DNA of 45,309 bases, from NCBI GenBank assembly GCA_900321035.1, contig ONUH01000016.1, forward strand, positions 1-45,309. The letters are read 5' to 3'. The notes under the pieces are model-generated. The model saw only the letters and a list, made by a program, of their open reading frames with translations, ran no database searches and was not told the origin of the DNA. A program made the translations under genes and the position numbers. Below are positions 25,294 through 33,632 of this stretch, one piece after another; position 1 is the stretch's first letter, and each line of letters begins with the position of its first letter. The DNA comes from an uncultured Selenomonadales bacterium. Its GTDB lineage: Bacteria; Bacillota; Negativicutes; Selenomonadales; Selenomonadaceae.

Positions 25294-28044
25294 TTACGCC
25301 ACCAATTCCACATTCATCTCATGCAAAATATTCTCGTATTCGTCGCCGAACACTTCATAGAACCGTCCCAGCCCGCCTCTATGGTCGAAGGGGCTGAGGT
25401 CGAGGTCGTGCGGCTCGATGCTCAGCGAAGCAATGATATGGTCCTTGATCAGCCGCAGCCATTCCATTTGTTCTTCGGTGAAGTGGACAGGACCTGCGTT
25501 GCGGCGAAGCGTCCATTGCATGAAATTATAGTTCACCCTGTCCTCGAAGGGTTTCAGTTCATCACCGTAGCCCAGCGCAAAGCGGATAATGGAAATCAAG
25601 TCGGTCAGCTTCGCCATCGTGCCGCGCTTCACTTTGGCCGGCTCTTTGATGGCGTAGCATTCCCAAAGCCGCTCGACGGTGACGCCCTGCGCGGTCAGTT
25701 TATCGTATAACGCTTTGAGACTTTCGATGACCATCGGGCGGTCTTTGTATCGCTCGTCGTAGATGATACGAAGGGCGATAATCTCGTCCTTGTGCTCCTC
25801 GATGAATTCGCGGAAGACGGTAATCACGCGCTCGGCGTTCGCCTGTTTGTTCGCGTCGAATCCGGCGAAAAGCACTTCGTCGGGATTGACCGAGTCGATG
25901 ATCTGCTCATGGCTTCGCCGCACGTCCTCGATATAGTCGCGGACTTCGGGCCGATGGAAAGGCTGCACGGCTTCACTGACAAGCTCTTTTCGCGCCGTGT
26001 CGATGCGGGCGGCTTCTTCGGGCGTCGGCTCGTGCTCGTCCGACAGATCGACGCCCGCTTTTTCGGATATTTTGTCCATGTCAAAAGCGTCCAGGAGATT
26101 TTGCGCCATTTGCGTGGCGGGAAGCCCCGCCTTGTCGGTCAGCGTTTTCTGTTCCTTGGGCGTCATTTGCGTATTGAGGCGTATGAGACGATTTGCGAGG
26201 GAGGTCAGCGTGTCCTCGTCTTTCGCGCCCAGCGCCACGTTCAGCATGAGCTGATGCAGGCTGACGGAAGGCTTCCGCTCCAGCGGGCGGGTGTCGGTCT
26301 TTTTGGATTTCGTGACGCCGACGGCGTCCACGATGACGAAATGGTCTTTGTTTTCCGTCGCGGAGGGCGTGACTTTCCGCAGGTCATCTTTGGAGAGGAC
26401 GCGCGTGCCGCGCCCCTTCATCTGCTCGAAATAGTTCCGGCTCCGCACGTCGCGCATGAAAATCAGGCACTCGATGGGCTTCACGTCGGTGCCGGTGGCA
26501 ATCATGTCCACCGTGACCGCGATTCGCGGATAATAGTCGTTGCGGAAAGCGGAGAGGACGGTTTCCGCCTTTTCCGCGCGGCAGGTGATTTTCTGGCAAA
26601 ACTCGTTGCCCTCGCCGAACTCCTCGCGGACGATTTGGATAATGTCGTCGGCGTGACTGTCCGTCTTGGCGAAAATCAGTGTTTTCGGCACTTCCTTCCG
26701 ATGCGGGAAAAGATTCGTAAAAAGGTTTTCCCTGAAACTGCGGATTACGGTGCGTATCTGGCTCGGGTTCACCACGTCCCGATCGAGCTTCGCGGAGGTA
26801 TAGACGACGTCCTCGTCCATTTGCTTCCAGCGCTTGGCCCGGGTCATGCGGTCGCGGCACTCGATGGCTTGTTTCATGATAAATGCGCCGTTTTTGGTGA
26901 TTTCGGTCTCGATGAGGAAAATGTCCTCGCCGACGTTCACGCCGTCGATGATGGCCTGTTCCCGCGAGTATTCGCTGACGACGTTTTGGTCAAAAAAGGC
27001 GAAGGTGCGCTTATCCGGCGTCGCGGTCAGGCCGATGAGGAACGCGTCGAAGTATTCGAGCACTTGCTTCCACACGTTGTAAATAGAGCGGTGGCACTCG
27101 TCGATGATGATGCAGTCGAAAAATTCCGGCGGGTATTTGGGATTGTAAACGACCTCTTTCGTCGGCTGGCTGTCGACGCCGCTCTGCTCGAACAGGGAAA
27201 CGTCTTCCGCCGCTTCGTCCAGTTCCTCGCCGCGAAGAATCGAGTACATGCGCTGAATCGTGCTGATACAGATTTGCACGTCGCCGGGGATGTAGGAGCC
27301 TTTCAGGCGGCAGACGCCGTAAAGCTCGGGAAAGAAACGGTTGTCGTCGTTAGGCATATATTTCCGAAATTCTTCTTCGGCTTGCTTGCCGAGGGACTTT
27401 GTATCGACGAGAAAGAGAATCCGGCGCATTTTGCCGAATTTCAGCAGACGGTAAGAGGAAGTAATGGCGGTGAAAGTCTTGCCCGCACCTGTCGCCATTT
27501 GGACGAGCGCTTTCGGACGGCTCTCCGCGAAAGAGGCGTCGAGATTTTGGATCGCCGTGATTTGGCACGCACGAAATCCCGCCGTATCAAAGGGCGGGAA
27601 GTGTTTCATGTTGTTTCGTATGGTGTCCGGCGCTTCCTGGAGCGCGCGCAATGTTTCCGGCCGATGGAAAGAAAAGACGCGGCGCGAGCGGTATTTTGCG
27701 TCATGATAGTCGGTGAAGCGCGTTATTTCTCCCGTGGCTTCATAGGCAAAGCGAATTTCATAGTCCGTGCTGACGTATTTCAGAACGCTGTTCGCATAGC
27801 GGTGCGATTGTCTTTCGACGACGGTGATATTCTCACCCGCTTCGTCCTTTTTCGCTTCGACGACGCCGACGGGCACGCCGCCCACGAAAAGCGCGTAATC
27901 GACCGGCCCGGTGCTGGTGGGAAATTCCCGCACGGCAACGCCAAGCGCAGCGGACGGATTCAAGGTTTTCATATCTTGCAGCGTCCAGCCCGATTGTTCC
28001 AGTTTTTTGTCTATGTTTTGTCTGGCTTTTGCCTCCGGCGTCAT
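25294..28044 (-). CDS. hsdR: Type I restriction endonuclease subunit HsdR
   Basis: 916 residues with a GAGGTGA ribosome site. The N-terminal nuclease domain shows the PD-(D/E)xK-like DYALFVGGVPVGVVEAKK (D49, E63, K65). Helicase motif I is MATGAGKT (183-190), motif II is DECH in IIDECHRSIYNVW, then GLTATP and MKGRGTRVL (motif VI). The C-terminal part is of the EcoEI-type HsdR C-domain. ATP-driven translocation brings about cutting of unmethylated DNA. It is the first gene of the operon with its own promoter. Confidence 0.97.
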   Translation of the reverse strand: MTPEAKARQNIDKKLEQSGWTLQDMKTLNPSAALGVAVREFPTSTGPVDYALFVGGVPVGVVEAKKDEAGENITVVERQSHRYANSVLKYVSTDYEIRFAYEATGEITRFTDYHDAKYRSRRVFSFHRPETLRALQEAPDTIRNNMKHFPPFDTAGFRACQITAIQNLDASFAESRPKALVQMATGAGKTFTAITSSYRLLKFGKMRRILFLVDTKSLGKQAEEEFRKYMPNDDNRFFPELYGVCRLKGSYIPGDVQICISTIQRMYSILRGEELDEAAEDVSLFEQSGVDSQPTKEVVYNPKYPPEFFDCIIIDECHRSIYNVWKQVLEYFDAFLIGLTATPDKRTFAFFDQNVVSEYSREQAIIDGVNVGEDIFLIETEITKNGAFIMKQAIECRDRMTRAKRWKQMDEDVVYTSAKLDRDVVNPSQIRTVIRSFRENLFTNLFPHRKEVPKTLIFAKTDSHADDIIQIVREEFGEGNEFCQKITCRAEKAETVLSAFRNDYYPRIAVTVDMIATGTDVKPIECLIFMRDVRSRNYFEQMKGRGTRVLSKDDLRKVTPSATENKDHFVIVDAVGVTKSKKTDTRPLERKPSVSLHQLMLNVALGAKDEDTLTSLANRLIRLNTQMTPKEQKTLTDKAGLPATQMAQNLLDAFDMDKISEKAGVDLSDEHEPTPEEAARIDTARKELVSEAVQPFHRPEVRDYIEDVRRSHEQIIDSVNPDEVLFAGFDANKQANAERVITVFREFIEEHKDEIIALRIIYDERYKDRPMVIESLKALYDKLTAQGVTVERLWECYAIKEPAKVKRGTMAKLTDLISIIRFALGYGDELKPFEDRVNYNFMQWTLRRNAGPVHFTEEQMEWLRLIKDHIIASLSIEPHDLDLSPFDHRGGLGRFYEVFGDEYENILHEMNVELVA

Positions 28045-28080
28045 TTAGTTTCACCTCGCCCAAAGCGTCGTTCTGTGCCT

Positions 28081-28109
28081 ATCATAGCATGAAACAGCGG
28101 GAAGCTCAA
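28081..28109 (-). promoter_or_regulatory. Promoter of the hsd operon
   Basis: TTGAGC (28104-28109), 17-base spacer ending TGC, TATGAT (28081-28086), about 37 bases upstream of hsdR. Confidence 0.7.
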
Positions 28110-28184
28110 CGAAAGAAGGAAAATTCGCAAAAAATCGCCTGTATTTCCCGCTTACGGCGAATTATCCCGTTATTATATGATATG

Positions 28185-28224
28185 CAAAAAAAAGCTATGC
28201 AGTGTTGAACTGCATAGCTCTTTT
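28185..28224. terminator. Bidirectional terminator
   Basis: AGCTATGCAGT pairs perfectly with ACTGCATAGCT over a 5-base loop, with long A and T runs outside. It isolates the hsd operon from the Nif11 tandem genes. Confidence 0.85.
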
Positions 28225-28320
28225 CGCTCGGAGATTATCGGTTTTTTACAACATCCCTATTTCATTCCTGCACCAGCAAGCGGTTCTTCTTCGTATAAAA
28301 CGCAACTTACCGTTGAACCC

Positions 28321-28422
28321 TCAATAGTTGGATTCTACCTGGCTGCAGCTGCTTGTTATACCGGCTCCGCCGGCAACGCGTACGAGGGCTCCGTCTTCAA
28401 GCTCACACTCTGACAACTCATT
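28321..28422 (-). pseudogene. Nif11 precursor remnant (C-terminal half)
   Basis: Minus-strand reading NELSECELEDGALVRVAGG, then the core-like AGITSSCSQVESNY and a stop. This is the leader end and core of a Nif11 peptide with its N-terminal half missing. It is close to copy E (ELSEFELKDGDLERAAGG, ending PPESRY), and even the bases just after the stop match those after copy E. It therefore records a lost paralogue. Confidence 0.75.
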
Positions 28423-28439
28423 TGATATAAAACGACATT

Positions 28440-28655
28440 TTATCGGACAATTGCACACGCAACGCCGCCTGCTACTTTTTCTAAATCTATTTCGTCCAAT
28501 TCAAAGTCGCCCATCTTATCTAAACAGGCTTCCGCATCTTCTTTTGTAATCTCCTTGCCTTCCGCCTTTGCCAACGCAATCAGTTCATCGGCATCCTTGC
28601 ACTGCATAGCTTTTTCCAGCATTTCTTTTGTGATCTCGTTTTTGTTGATCGGCAT
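28440..28655 (-). CDS. Nif11-type leader peptide precursor (copy B2)
   Basis: 71 residues from MPINKNEITKEM (AAGGGGGA upstream). The leader runs to LEKVAGG with a very short core, VACAIVR, which has one Cys. It lies 38 bases downstream of copy B1 and probably shares its transcript, since no box precedes it. The very short core may mean a minimal product or a decayed gene. Confidence 0.85.
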   Translation of the reverse strand: MPINKNEITKEMLEKAMQCKDADELIALAKAEGKEITKEDAEACLDKMGDFELDEIDLEKVAGGVACAIVR

Positions 28656-28693
28656 GACAGAATCCCCCTTTATGTCACTTATACATAACCCTT

Positions 28694-28924
28694 TTACAGC
28701 CATGCCTCGGCCTTGCAGTCCGAATAGCAGCCGCCGCCCGCTACATTTTGCAGCGTGTCGGCGTCAAGCTCAAAGTCGGCCAGCTCCGCCATATACGCTT
28801 CGGCTTCTTCCCTGGTCATCTCCATGCCGCGGGTCTTTGCCAGCGCGATCAGTTCGTCGGCATTCCTGCACTGCACAGCCTTCGCAAGCATTTCCTTCGT
28901 AATATCCTTTCTGTTGATCGACAT
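28694..28924 (-). CDS. Nif11-type leader peptide precursor (copy B1)
   Basis: 76 residues, start MSINRKDITKEMLAKAVQCR, leader to LQNVAGGG, core CYSDCKAEAWL with two Cys. First gene of a tandem pair under the box at 28966-29006. GGAGG ribosome site. Leader sequence close to copies A and C; core unlike any of them. Confidence 0.9.
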   Translation of the reverse strand: MSINRKDITKEMLAKAVQCRNADELIALAKTRGMEMTREEAEAYMAELADFELDADTLQNVAGGGCYSDCKAEAWL

Positions 28925-28965
28925 TGTGGTATCCTCCCTTAATTGTTAATATTTACATGCTTTTA

Positions 28966-29006
28966 ATTATATATACAAGTCAGGGGCGTCAAAATTGACG
29001 CTGACA
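28966..29006 (-). promoter_or_regulatory. Nif11 regulon promoter box, copy B
   Basis: On the minus strand: GTCAGCGTCAA, TTTTGACGCCCC, TGACTTG, TATATATAAT. Here the left part is a perfect palindrome, GCGTCAATTTTGACGC, suggesting a dimeric regulator. The -10 is TATAAT at 28966-28971. Confidence 0.8.
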
Positions 29007-29240
29007 GAAAAATTATTTTTAATTTTATCATACCCGTCTTTCTTTCTGCAATGACGCCAACGAAAAGAAGCGCGCGTACAAGCAAGCGACTTCTTTAATT
29101 TGCATGAGGAAATAGTATGATGGCCATTAAAATTCACTATCACAACTCTCTTGCCGTCCCTTTTGCAAATCATTTTCTTGCGCGGGGCGCCCAAATGCCG
29201 AAATATCAGCCGCTGTGACAATTCTTTAGAAAAATGCGTA

Positions 29241-29316
29241 CTGAAAATTTTATCGCGTTTTGTAAAAAATTTTCAGTGTAGTGAAAATTTTATCATGCTT
29301 TGTAAAAAATTTTCAG
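29241..29316. repeat. Two tandem 36-bp palindromic repeats
   Basis: CTGAAAATTTTATC... and GTGAAAATTTTATC..., each ending TTTGTAAAAAATTTTCAG, start at 29241 and 29281 (40-base period, 4-base spacer). Each unit is itself a dyad (CTGAAAATTTT against AAAATTTTCAG). They differ at only a few positions. No gene lies in 29007-29436. Possible operator, replication-type iteron or RNA structure; function unknown. Confidence 0.7.
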
Positions 29317-29379
29317 TAAGAAATTCTCCGAAAAAATCGCACAATCGTTGAAAACAGTGGTTTTTTGACCACGCGCGCA

Positions 29380-29421
29380 AAAAAAAATCGGAGACCGTTA
29401 CATTACGGCCTCCGGTTTTTT
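29380..29421. terminator. Terminator downstream of the phosphatidylserine decarboxylase gene
   Basis: CGGAGACCGT pairs with ACGGCCTCCG (one mismatch), flanked by a long A run and TTTTTT, so it works for the minus-strand gene ending at 29437. Confidence 0.8.
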
Positions 29422-29436
29422 ATTCATCATGCAGAT

Positions 29437-30699
29437 TCAATTTTTCGGAACCAGTTTTGCATAGGGTTCGCCCATGAGCACATGCCGAAAGGCGTCCTTT
29501 GTTTCTCCCTGCGGACAGACCAGAGACACGTCCACGCAGGACTGGAATACCATTACGATGTCGCTGCCGCCGAAGAGGAAATAGCCCATGGGATCTCCTT
29601 TTTCGACAACGTCGCCTACGGCAAGGTCCTCTTCCCAGTTGCAGGAGCAGATCTGCGACATACCGATGGGGAGCACCGCCACGAGACCGTATTCCTCCGT
29701 ATCAAGCACGACGCAGTCCCGGGTCTCGATCATCTGCCAGCCCGGGATGGTATCCTCCAGCACATAACGGGAGTTTTTGGCGTCCCATACGGTGATCCCT
29801 CCGGCGCCGTTGACGCCGGGAATCTTCCTGAGCTCAACGATTGTGCCGCTGACCGGAAAGTGATAACGGTGATAATCATTCGTGTCAAGGAAGGTATGCG
29901 TCAGCGCGCCGCCTTTGAAGGTGTCGGCGTAGGCAGAGCCCGGACCCAGCAGCTGCGCGATCGAGGTGAAGTTTGCCGACTTGATGGCAACGCCTTCTTT
30001 TTGTACCAGGTTGCCGGTCTCGTCGATTTTCCAAAGGCCCTGCGGTTTGGAGTCCGCAGGAGCGACGACCTCTGCGTCGGCGATCGGGCGAACGGAGGGA
30101 TCGATGAGATGACGGGAAAACCAGTCGTTGAAGGTTGTCCAGACATTTTCCTCCGCGTACCAGCCATGCTGCATATTCATGGTCGGGTCCTGCTTTACCT
30201 TCTGATAATAGCTGTCGTTCCAGCTCTCCTCCGTCGAGAGAAATTTCCCCCACTCATCGGAATATTCGCGGCACCAGGAGGCTATGGGTTCATGGTATTG
30301 AAGGGTCGGATAATAATAGCCCCGTCCTTCGAGCTCCTCCAGCGGCTGATCAATAAGGAACCAAAAATAATCCACGCTTTGGTCGATATGGCCGTAGAGC
30401 GTGGGATAAGAAGCGTCCTTCAGCACGTTCCACGGCATACATGTGGCAGCCCAGTCCAGGAACGCATAAAGCTCCTGAATGCTCTGCACCGGGTTGGTGT
30501 TGCGGTCAGGATTGATTGCCTTTGCCTTTGCGATGGATTTTTCCATGAGGGCCATCAGCTCCGGATCGGATTCCAGGCATCTCATCATGGCGACGGCAGG
30601 CTTTGAATGCGGCGGATGATGGGAGGCTGCCGCCTGCGCGCTTAAACTGAAGACGACGAGCAAAAAGCCGAGCAGCAGAGCAGAGAGTTTTCTTTTCAT
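29437..30699 (-). CDS. Exported phosphatidylserine decarboxylase-like protein
   Basis: 420 residues with an N-terminal signal peptide (MKRKLSALLLGFLLVVFSLS, cleavage near AQAAA). The catalytic half matches phosphatidylserine decarboxylases: FNDWFSRHLIDPSVRPIAD, FKGGALTHTFLDTNDYHRYH and HFPVSGTIVE, and near the end MGYFLFGGSDIVMVF, where GGS is the usual self-cleavage point giving the pyruvoyl Ser (LGST in E. coli). The enzyme would make phosphatidylethanolamine or decarboxylate a related substrate. The 150-residue N-terminal extension (Trp/Tyr-rich) and outward location are unusual, as the classical enzyme faces the cytoplasm. Confidence 0.85.
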   Translation of the reverse strand: MKRKLSALLLGFLLVVFSLSAQAAASHHPPHSKPAVAMMRCLESDPELMALMEKSIAKAKAINPDRNTNPVQSIQELYAFLDWAATCMPWNVLKDASYPTLYGHIDQSVDYFWFLIDQPLEELEGRGYYYPTLQYHEPIASWCREYSDEWGKFLSTEESWNDSYYQKVKQDPTMNMQHGWYAEENVWTTFNDWFSRHLIDPSVRPIADAEVVAPADSKPQGLWKIDETGNLVQKEGVAIKSANFTSIAQLLGPGSAYADTFKGGALTHTFLDTNDYHRYHFPVSGTIVELRKIPGVNGAGGITVWDAKNSRYVLEDTIPGWQMIETRDCVVLDTEEYGLVAVLPIGMSQICSCNWEEDLAVGDVVEKGDPMGYFLFGGSDIVMVFQSCVDVSLVCPQGETKDAFRHVLMGEPYAKLVPKN

Positions 30700-30854
30700 A
30701 AATGGATTCCCCCTTCATCGGTCTGTGAAAATTGATTTTTGTTTCCCTGACGTCTTCTTTACTATATCATATTTTATTCTTTTTGGCTTACTGTTTTGCA
30801 TAAAAACAGCTTCTCTGTTATCGTGCGCAGGCTGCTCTATAACGGTCTCCGGCA

Positions 30855-30900
30855 ATGTGAAGATGCCGGACGGTAGAAAACGTGCTATAATCAGGATGGA
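30855..30900 (+). promoter_or_regulatory. Promoter of the SBP-GGDEF gene
   Basis: TGCTATAAT (30883-30891) within a stretch (AATGTGAAGATGCCGGACGG..., then AACGTGCTATAATCAGG) that recurs with changes at 36785-36832 upstream of the DUF362 gene. The conservation beyond the -10 suggests a shared origin or shared control. Confidence 0.6.
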
Positions 30901-30930
30901 CAGGCTTCAAAAACAAATCACACAAAAGAG

Positions 30931-33084
30931 ATGAGGACATTGTTCAAGCGGCTTGCAACACTGTTGCTTGCGCTGATTTTTTCGGTTGCTTTTATTATTC
31001 CGATCGGCGTATATGCACAGGAGGAGAATCAGGAGCAGGAAAAAGTTATTCGCGTAGGCTGGCATGAAGCGCCATACTTCATCACGGACCAGCATGGCAG
31101 GCGCTCCGGCTATTCCTACGAATATCTGCGGAAGATCGCGTCTTACACCGGCTGGAAGTATGAGTATGTGACGGGCAGCTGGTCGGATCTCCTGCAGATG
31201 CTGAAAAACGGTGAAATCGATCTCATGAGCAATATTTCCTTCACGGAGGAACGCGCAAGGGATCTGCTGTACACGTCCCAGCCTATGGGCACGGAAGCAT
31301 ACTATATCTTTGTCTCGCCCAAAAACGCGGCAATCATATCCGAGGATTATACCGCCCTGAACGGGAAAACCGTCGGCGTGACGGAAGGCGCGATCCAGAC
31401 GGGAATGTTCCGCAGATGGGCGGATATGCACGATATCCGGGTAAACCTTGTGGAAACCAAAGCCTCCGGCGAAGAAGCGCTGCGCATGTTAGGCGGGCAG
31501 CTTGACGCCTTTATCACCATGGATATCCACGGGAATCCTGAAAACGCCGTTCCGGTCTGCAAGATCGGCGCGTCGGATTTCTTTTTCGCCATCAGCAAAT
31601 CACGGCCCGAGCTTTTGGGCGAGCTGGACGCCGCGATGAACCGGATACAGAGTGAGAACAAATATTTCAACCAACAGCTGCACACGAAATACCTCAAGAG
31701 CTTCAACACCGACCGATACCTTACTGCGGAGGAAAGCGAGTGGCTTGCCCGGCACGGAACGATCCGGGTGGGGTATCAGGATGATTATATGGCGTTTTGC
31801 GCCAGAGACGAAGAAACGGGAGAACTGACCGGCGCCCTGAAGGATTATCTGGCGTATGCCTCCACTTCACTCGAAAACGTACGTCTGAAATTTGAAGCCG
31901 TCCCCTTCCCGACGGCGGGAAGCGCAATAAAGGCGCTGAAGGACGGCGAGGTGGACTGCGTGTTCCCCGCCAATCTGACCGTTTTCGACAGCGAAACGCT
32001 GGGCGTGCTCATGACGCCGCCGTTGATGCGCACGGAGATGGACGCGGTGGTGCGCGCGTCGGACCAGAAGGAGTTTTCCCGAAAGCAAGATGTGACGGTC
32101 GCCGTCAATAAGGGCAACACCAACTACGATATGTTCATCGAGGATCATTTCCCCGGTTGGCGGAAGGCCTATTTTGTCGACACACCGGCCGGACTCGAGG
32201 CCGTTGCGGCGGGGAATGCAGATTGTGTCATCATCAGCAACTACCGCTATCACAATATCTCCAAGCAGTGCGAAAAGCTGCACCTGACTACGCTCTATAC
32301 CGGCGTGGATATGGACTACTGCTTTGCCGTGCGCGAGGGCGACACGGCGCTGTATTCCATCCTGTCGAGAACGGTCGGCGCGGTGCCGGATTCCGTCGTT
32401 CACGCGGCGCTGACATATTATTCCACGGAAGACGTGAAAGTCACCTTCACCGATTTGGTCATGGACAACCTGCACATCATCATGACTGTGATCGCTTTGG
32501 TGCTGCTGATTATTCTGGCCTTGCTTCTGCACGGCATCCGGGCGGAAAAGAAGGTACGGGAAGAAGAACGCCTTGTCAATGACTTGAACAAGCGGGTTTT
32601 CTTCGACGCGCTCACGTCCGTTCGAAACAAGGGCGCCTTTTCGAACCATATCCAGGAGCTGCAGGACCGGCTGGACTGCGGCGAGCCCGTCGAGTTTGCC
32701 ATAGGCGTCTTTGACTGCGACAATCTGAAAAAGATCAACGACCAATATGGACATGATAAGGGCGACGTCTATATCAAAGCCACAAGCCAGATGATCTGCC
32801 GCGTCTTTAAGCACAGCCCCGTTTTCCGGATCGGCGGCGATGAATTCGCCGTTATTTTGCAGGACGAGGATTACCGAAACAGGGATGCGTTAAACGACAG
32901 CTTTGAGGAAGTCGGCAAGGAAATCTGTGCCGCCGCCGGGAATCGGTGGGAACAGCCGAAAGTCTCCATCGGCATCGCGGCATACGATCCCGCCTGCGAT
33001 ACGTCGGTCAACGACACGATACGCAGGGCGGATGAATGCATGTACGAAAACAAACGTATCAGAAAAGCCAATAGAACTGATTGA
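30931..33084 (+). CDS. Diguanylate cyclase with two periplasmic solute-binding domains
   Basis: 717 residues. Signal peptide (1-29), two tandem SBP family 3 domains (about 38-255 from VIRVGWHEAPYF, and about 265-495 from GTIRVGYQDDYMAF), one membrane helix (about 510-533), and a cytoplasmic GGDEF domain with GGDEF at 635-639 preceded by FRI. The RxxD inhibitory site five residues before GGDEF is absent, so product feedback is not expected at that place. It probably makes c-di-GMP in response to an amino-acid-like ligand outside the cell. It lies near two EAL proteins in the window. Confidence 0.93.
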   Translation: MRTLFKRLATLLLALIFSVAFIIPIGVYAQEENQEQEKVIRVGWHEAPYFITDQHGRRSGYSYEYLRKIASYTGWKYEYVTGSWSDLLQMLKNGEIDLMSNISFTEERARDLLYTSQPMGTEAYYIFVSPKNAAIISEDYTALNGKTVGVTEGAIQTGMFRRWADMHDIRVNLVETKASGEEALRMLGGQLDAFITMDIHGNPENAVPVCKIGASDFFFAISKSRPELLGELDAAMNRIQSENKYFNQQLHTKYLKSFNTDRYLTAEESEWLARHGTIRVGYQDDYMAFCARDEETGELTGALKDYLAYASTSLENVRLKFEAVPFPTAGSAIKALKDGEVDCVFPANLTVFDSETLGVLMTPPLMRTEMDAVVRASDQKEFSRKQDVTVAVNKGNTNYDMFIEDHFPGWRKAYFVDTPAGLEAVAAGNADCVIISNYRYHNISKQCEKLHLTTLYTGVDMDYCFAVREGDTALYSILSRTVGAVPDSVVHAALTYYSTEDVKVTFTDLVMDNLHIIMTVIALVLLIILALLLHGIRAEKKVREEERLVNDLNKRVFFDALTSVRNKGAFSNHIQELQDRLDCGEPVEFAIGVFDCDNLKKINDQYGHDKGDVYIKATSQMICRVFKHSPVFRIGGDEFAVILQDEDYRNRDALNDSFEEVGKEICAAAGNRWEQPKVSIGIAAYDPACDTSVNDTIRRADECMYENKRIRKANRTD

Positions 33085-33180
33085 GGATGAGATTGAAACG
33101 ACTGACGCGAGGCTTGCCGTCATCGAACGGCACATCAGGGAACAGCCGAATATCGCCGCAGCAAGTTCATTTTGGGCAAC

Positions 33181-33216
33181 AAAAACCGGAGGCCGCTATA
33201 GAACGGTCTCCGGTTT
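33181..33216. terminator. Terminator between GGDEF gene and Nif11 copy C
   Basis: AAACCGGAG pairs with CTCCGGTTT with an inner CCG/CGG pair, flanked by A and T runs; suited to both converging transcripts. Confidence 0.75.
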
Positions 33217-33238
33217 GTTAATTCTTATTCGTTTACAA

Positions 33239-33487
33239 TCAATCCCTGCAGGGGCAAGTGTCAACGCCGCAGTCGTCCAGACAATTCCAGCAAGCGCCGC
33301 CGGCAACTTTTTTCAGCGCTTTATCATCCAATTCAACATCAGACAGTTCTGCCAAATAGGCGTCCGCTTCTTCTTTTGTGAGTTCGTAGCCCCCCATTTT
33401 CGCCAGCGCAGTCAGTTCTTCCGCATTCTTGCACTGCATGGCTTTCTCAAGCATCTCTTTTGTGAGTTCGTTCTTTTTGATCGGCAT
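33239..33487 (-). CDS. Nif11-type leader peptide precursor with Cys-rich core (copy C)
   Basis: 82 residues from MPIKKNELTKEM (AGGAGGG upstream). The leader ends LKKVAGG, and the core ACWNCLDDCGVDTCPCRD has five Cys in 18 residues, the most Cys-rich of the set. Such a core suits thioether, disulfide or metal chemistry. It lies between the GGDEF and PAS-EAL genes with no modifying enzyme nearby. Confidence 0.9.
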   Translation of the reverse strand: MPIKKNELTKEMLEKAMQCKNAEELTALAKMGGYELTKEEADAYLAELSDVELDDKALKKVAGGACWNCLDDCGVDTCPCRD

Positions 33488-33525
33488 GATAAAACCCTCC
33501 TGAATCATCAGAAAAAATGCCTCTA

Positions 33526-33564
33526 AAGATAGAGAGAAGTCATCCGCCCAAAAATTGACGCTGA
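33526..33564 (-). promoter_or_regulatory. Nif11 regulon promoter box, copy C
   Basis: On the minus strand: GTCAGCGTCAA, TTTTTGGGCGGA, TGACTTC, then TCTCTATCTT. The left part is fully conserved with the same spacing, but the -10 is the weak TATCTT (33526-33531). This copy therefore separates the regulator site from the core promoter. Confidence 0.7.
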
Positions 33565-33632
33565 CGAATTTTTTATTTTTGCGGACATTTTACGCTGTTC
33601 CCATGTATTTCTTCTGCTCATTGCCGTTCTTC

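Noticed and set aside
25792..28092. Open frame of 766 codons on the plus strand opposite hsdR
   Set aside because: It is a GC-driven shadow of hsdR, His/Arg/Val-rich with no domain and no ribosome site, while hsdR has all expected motifs.
29241..29316. CRISPR-like direct repeats
   Set aside because: Only two units with a 4-base spacer, no cas genes, and the repeats are full palindromes.
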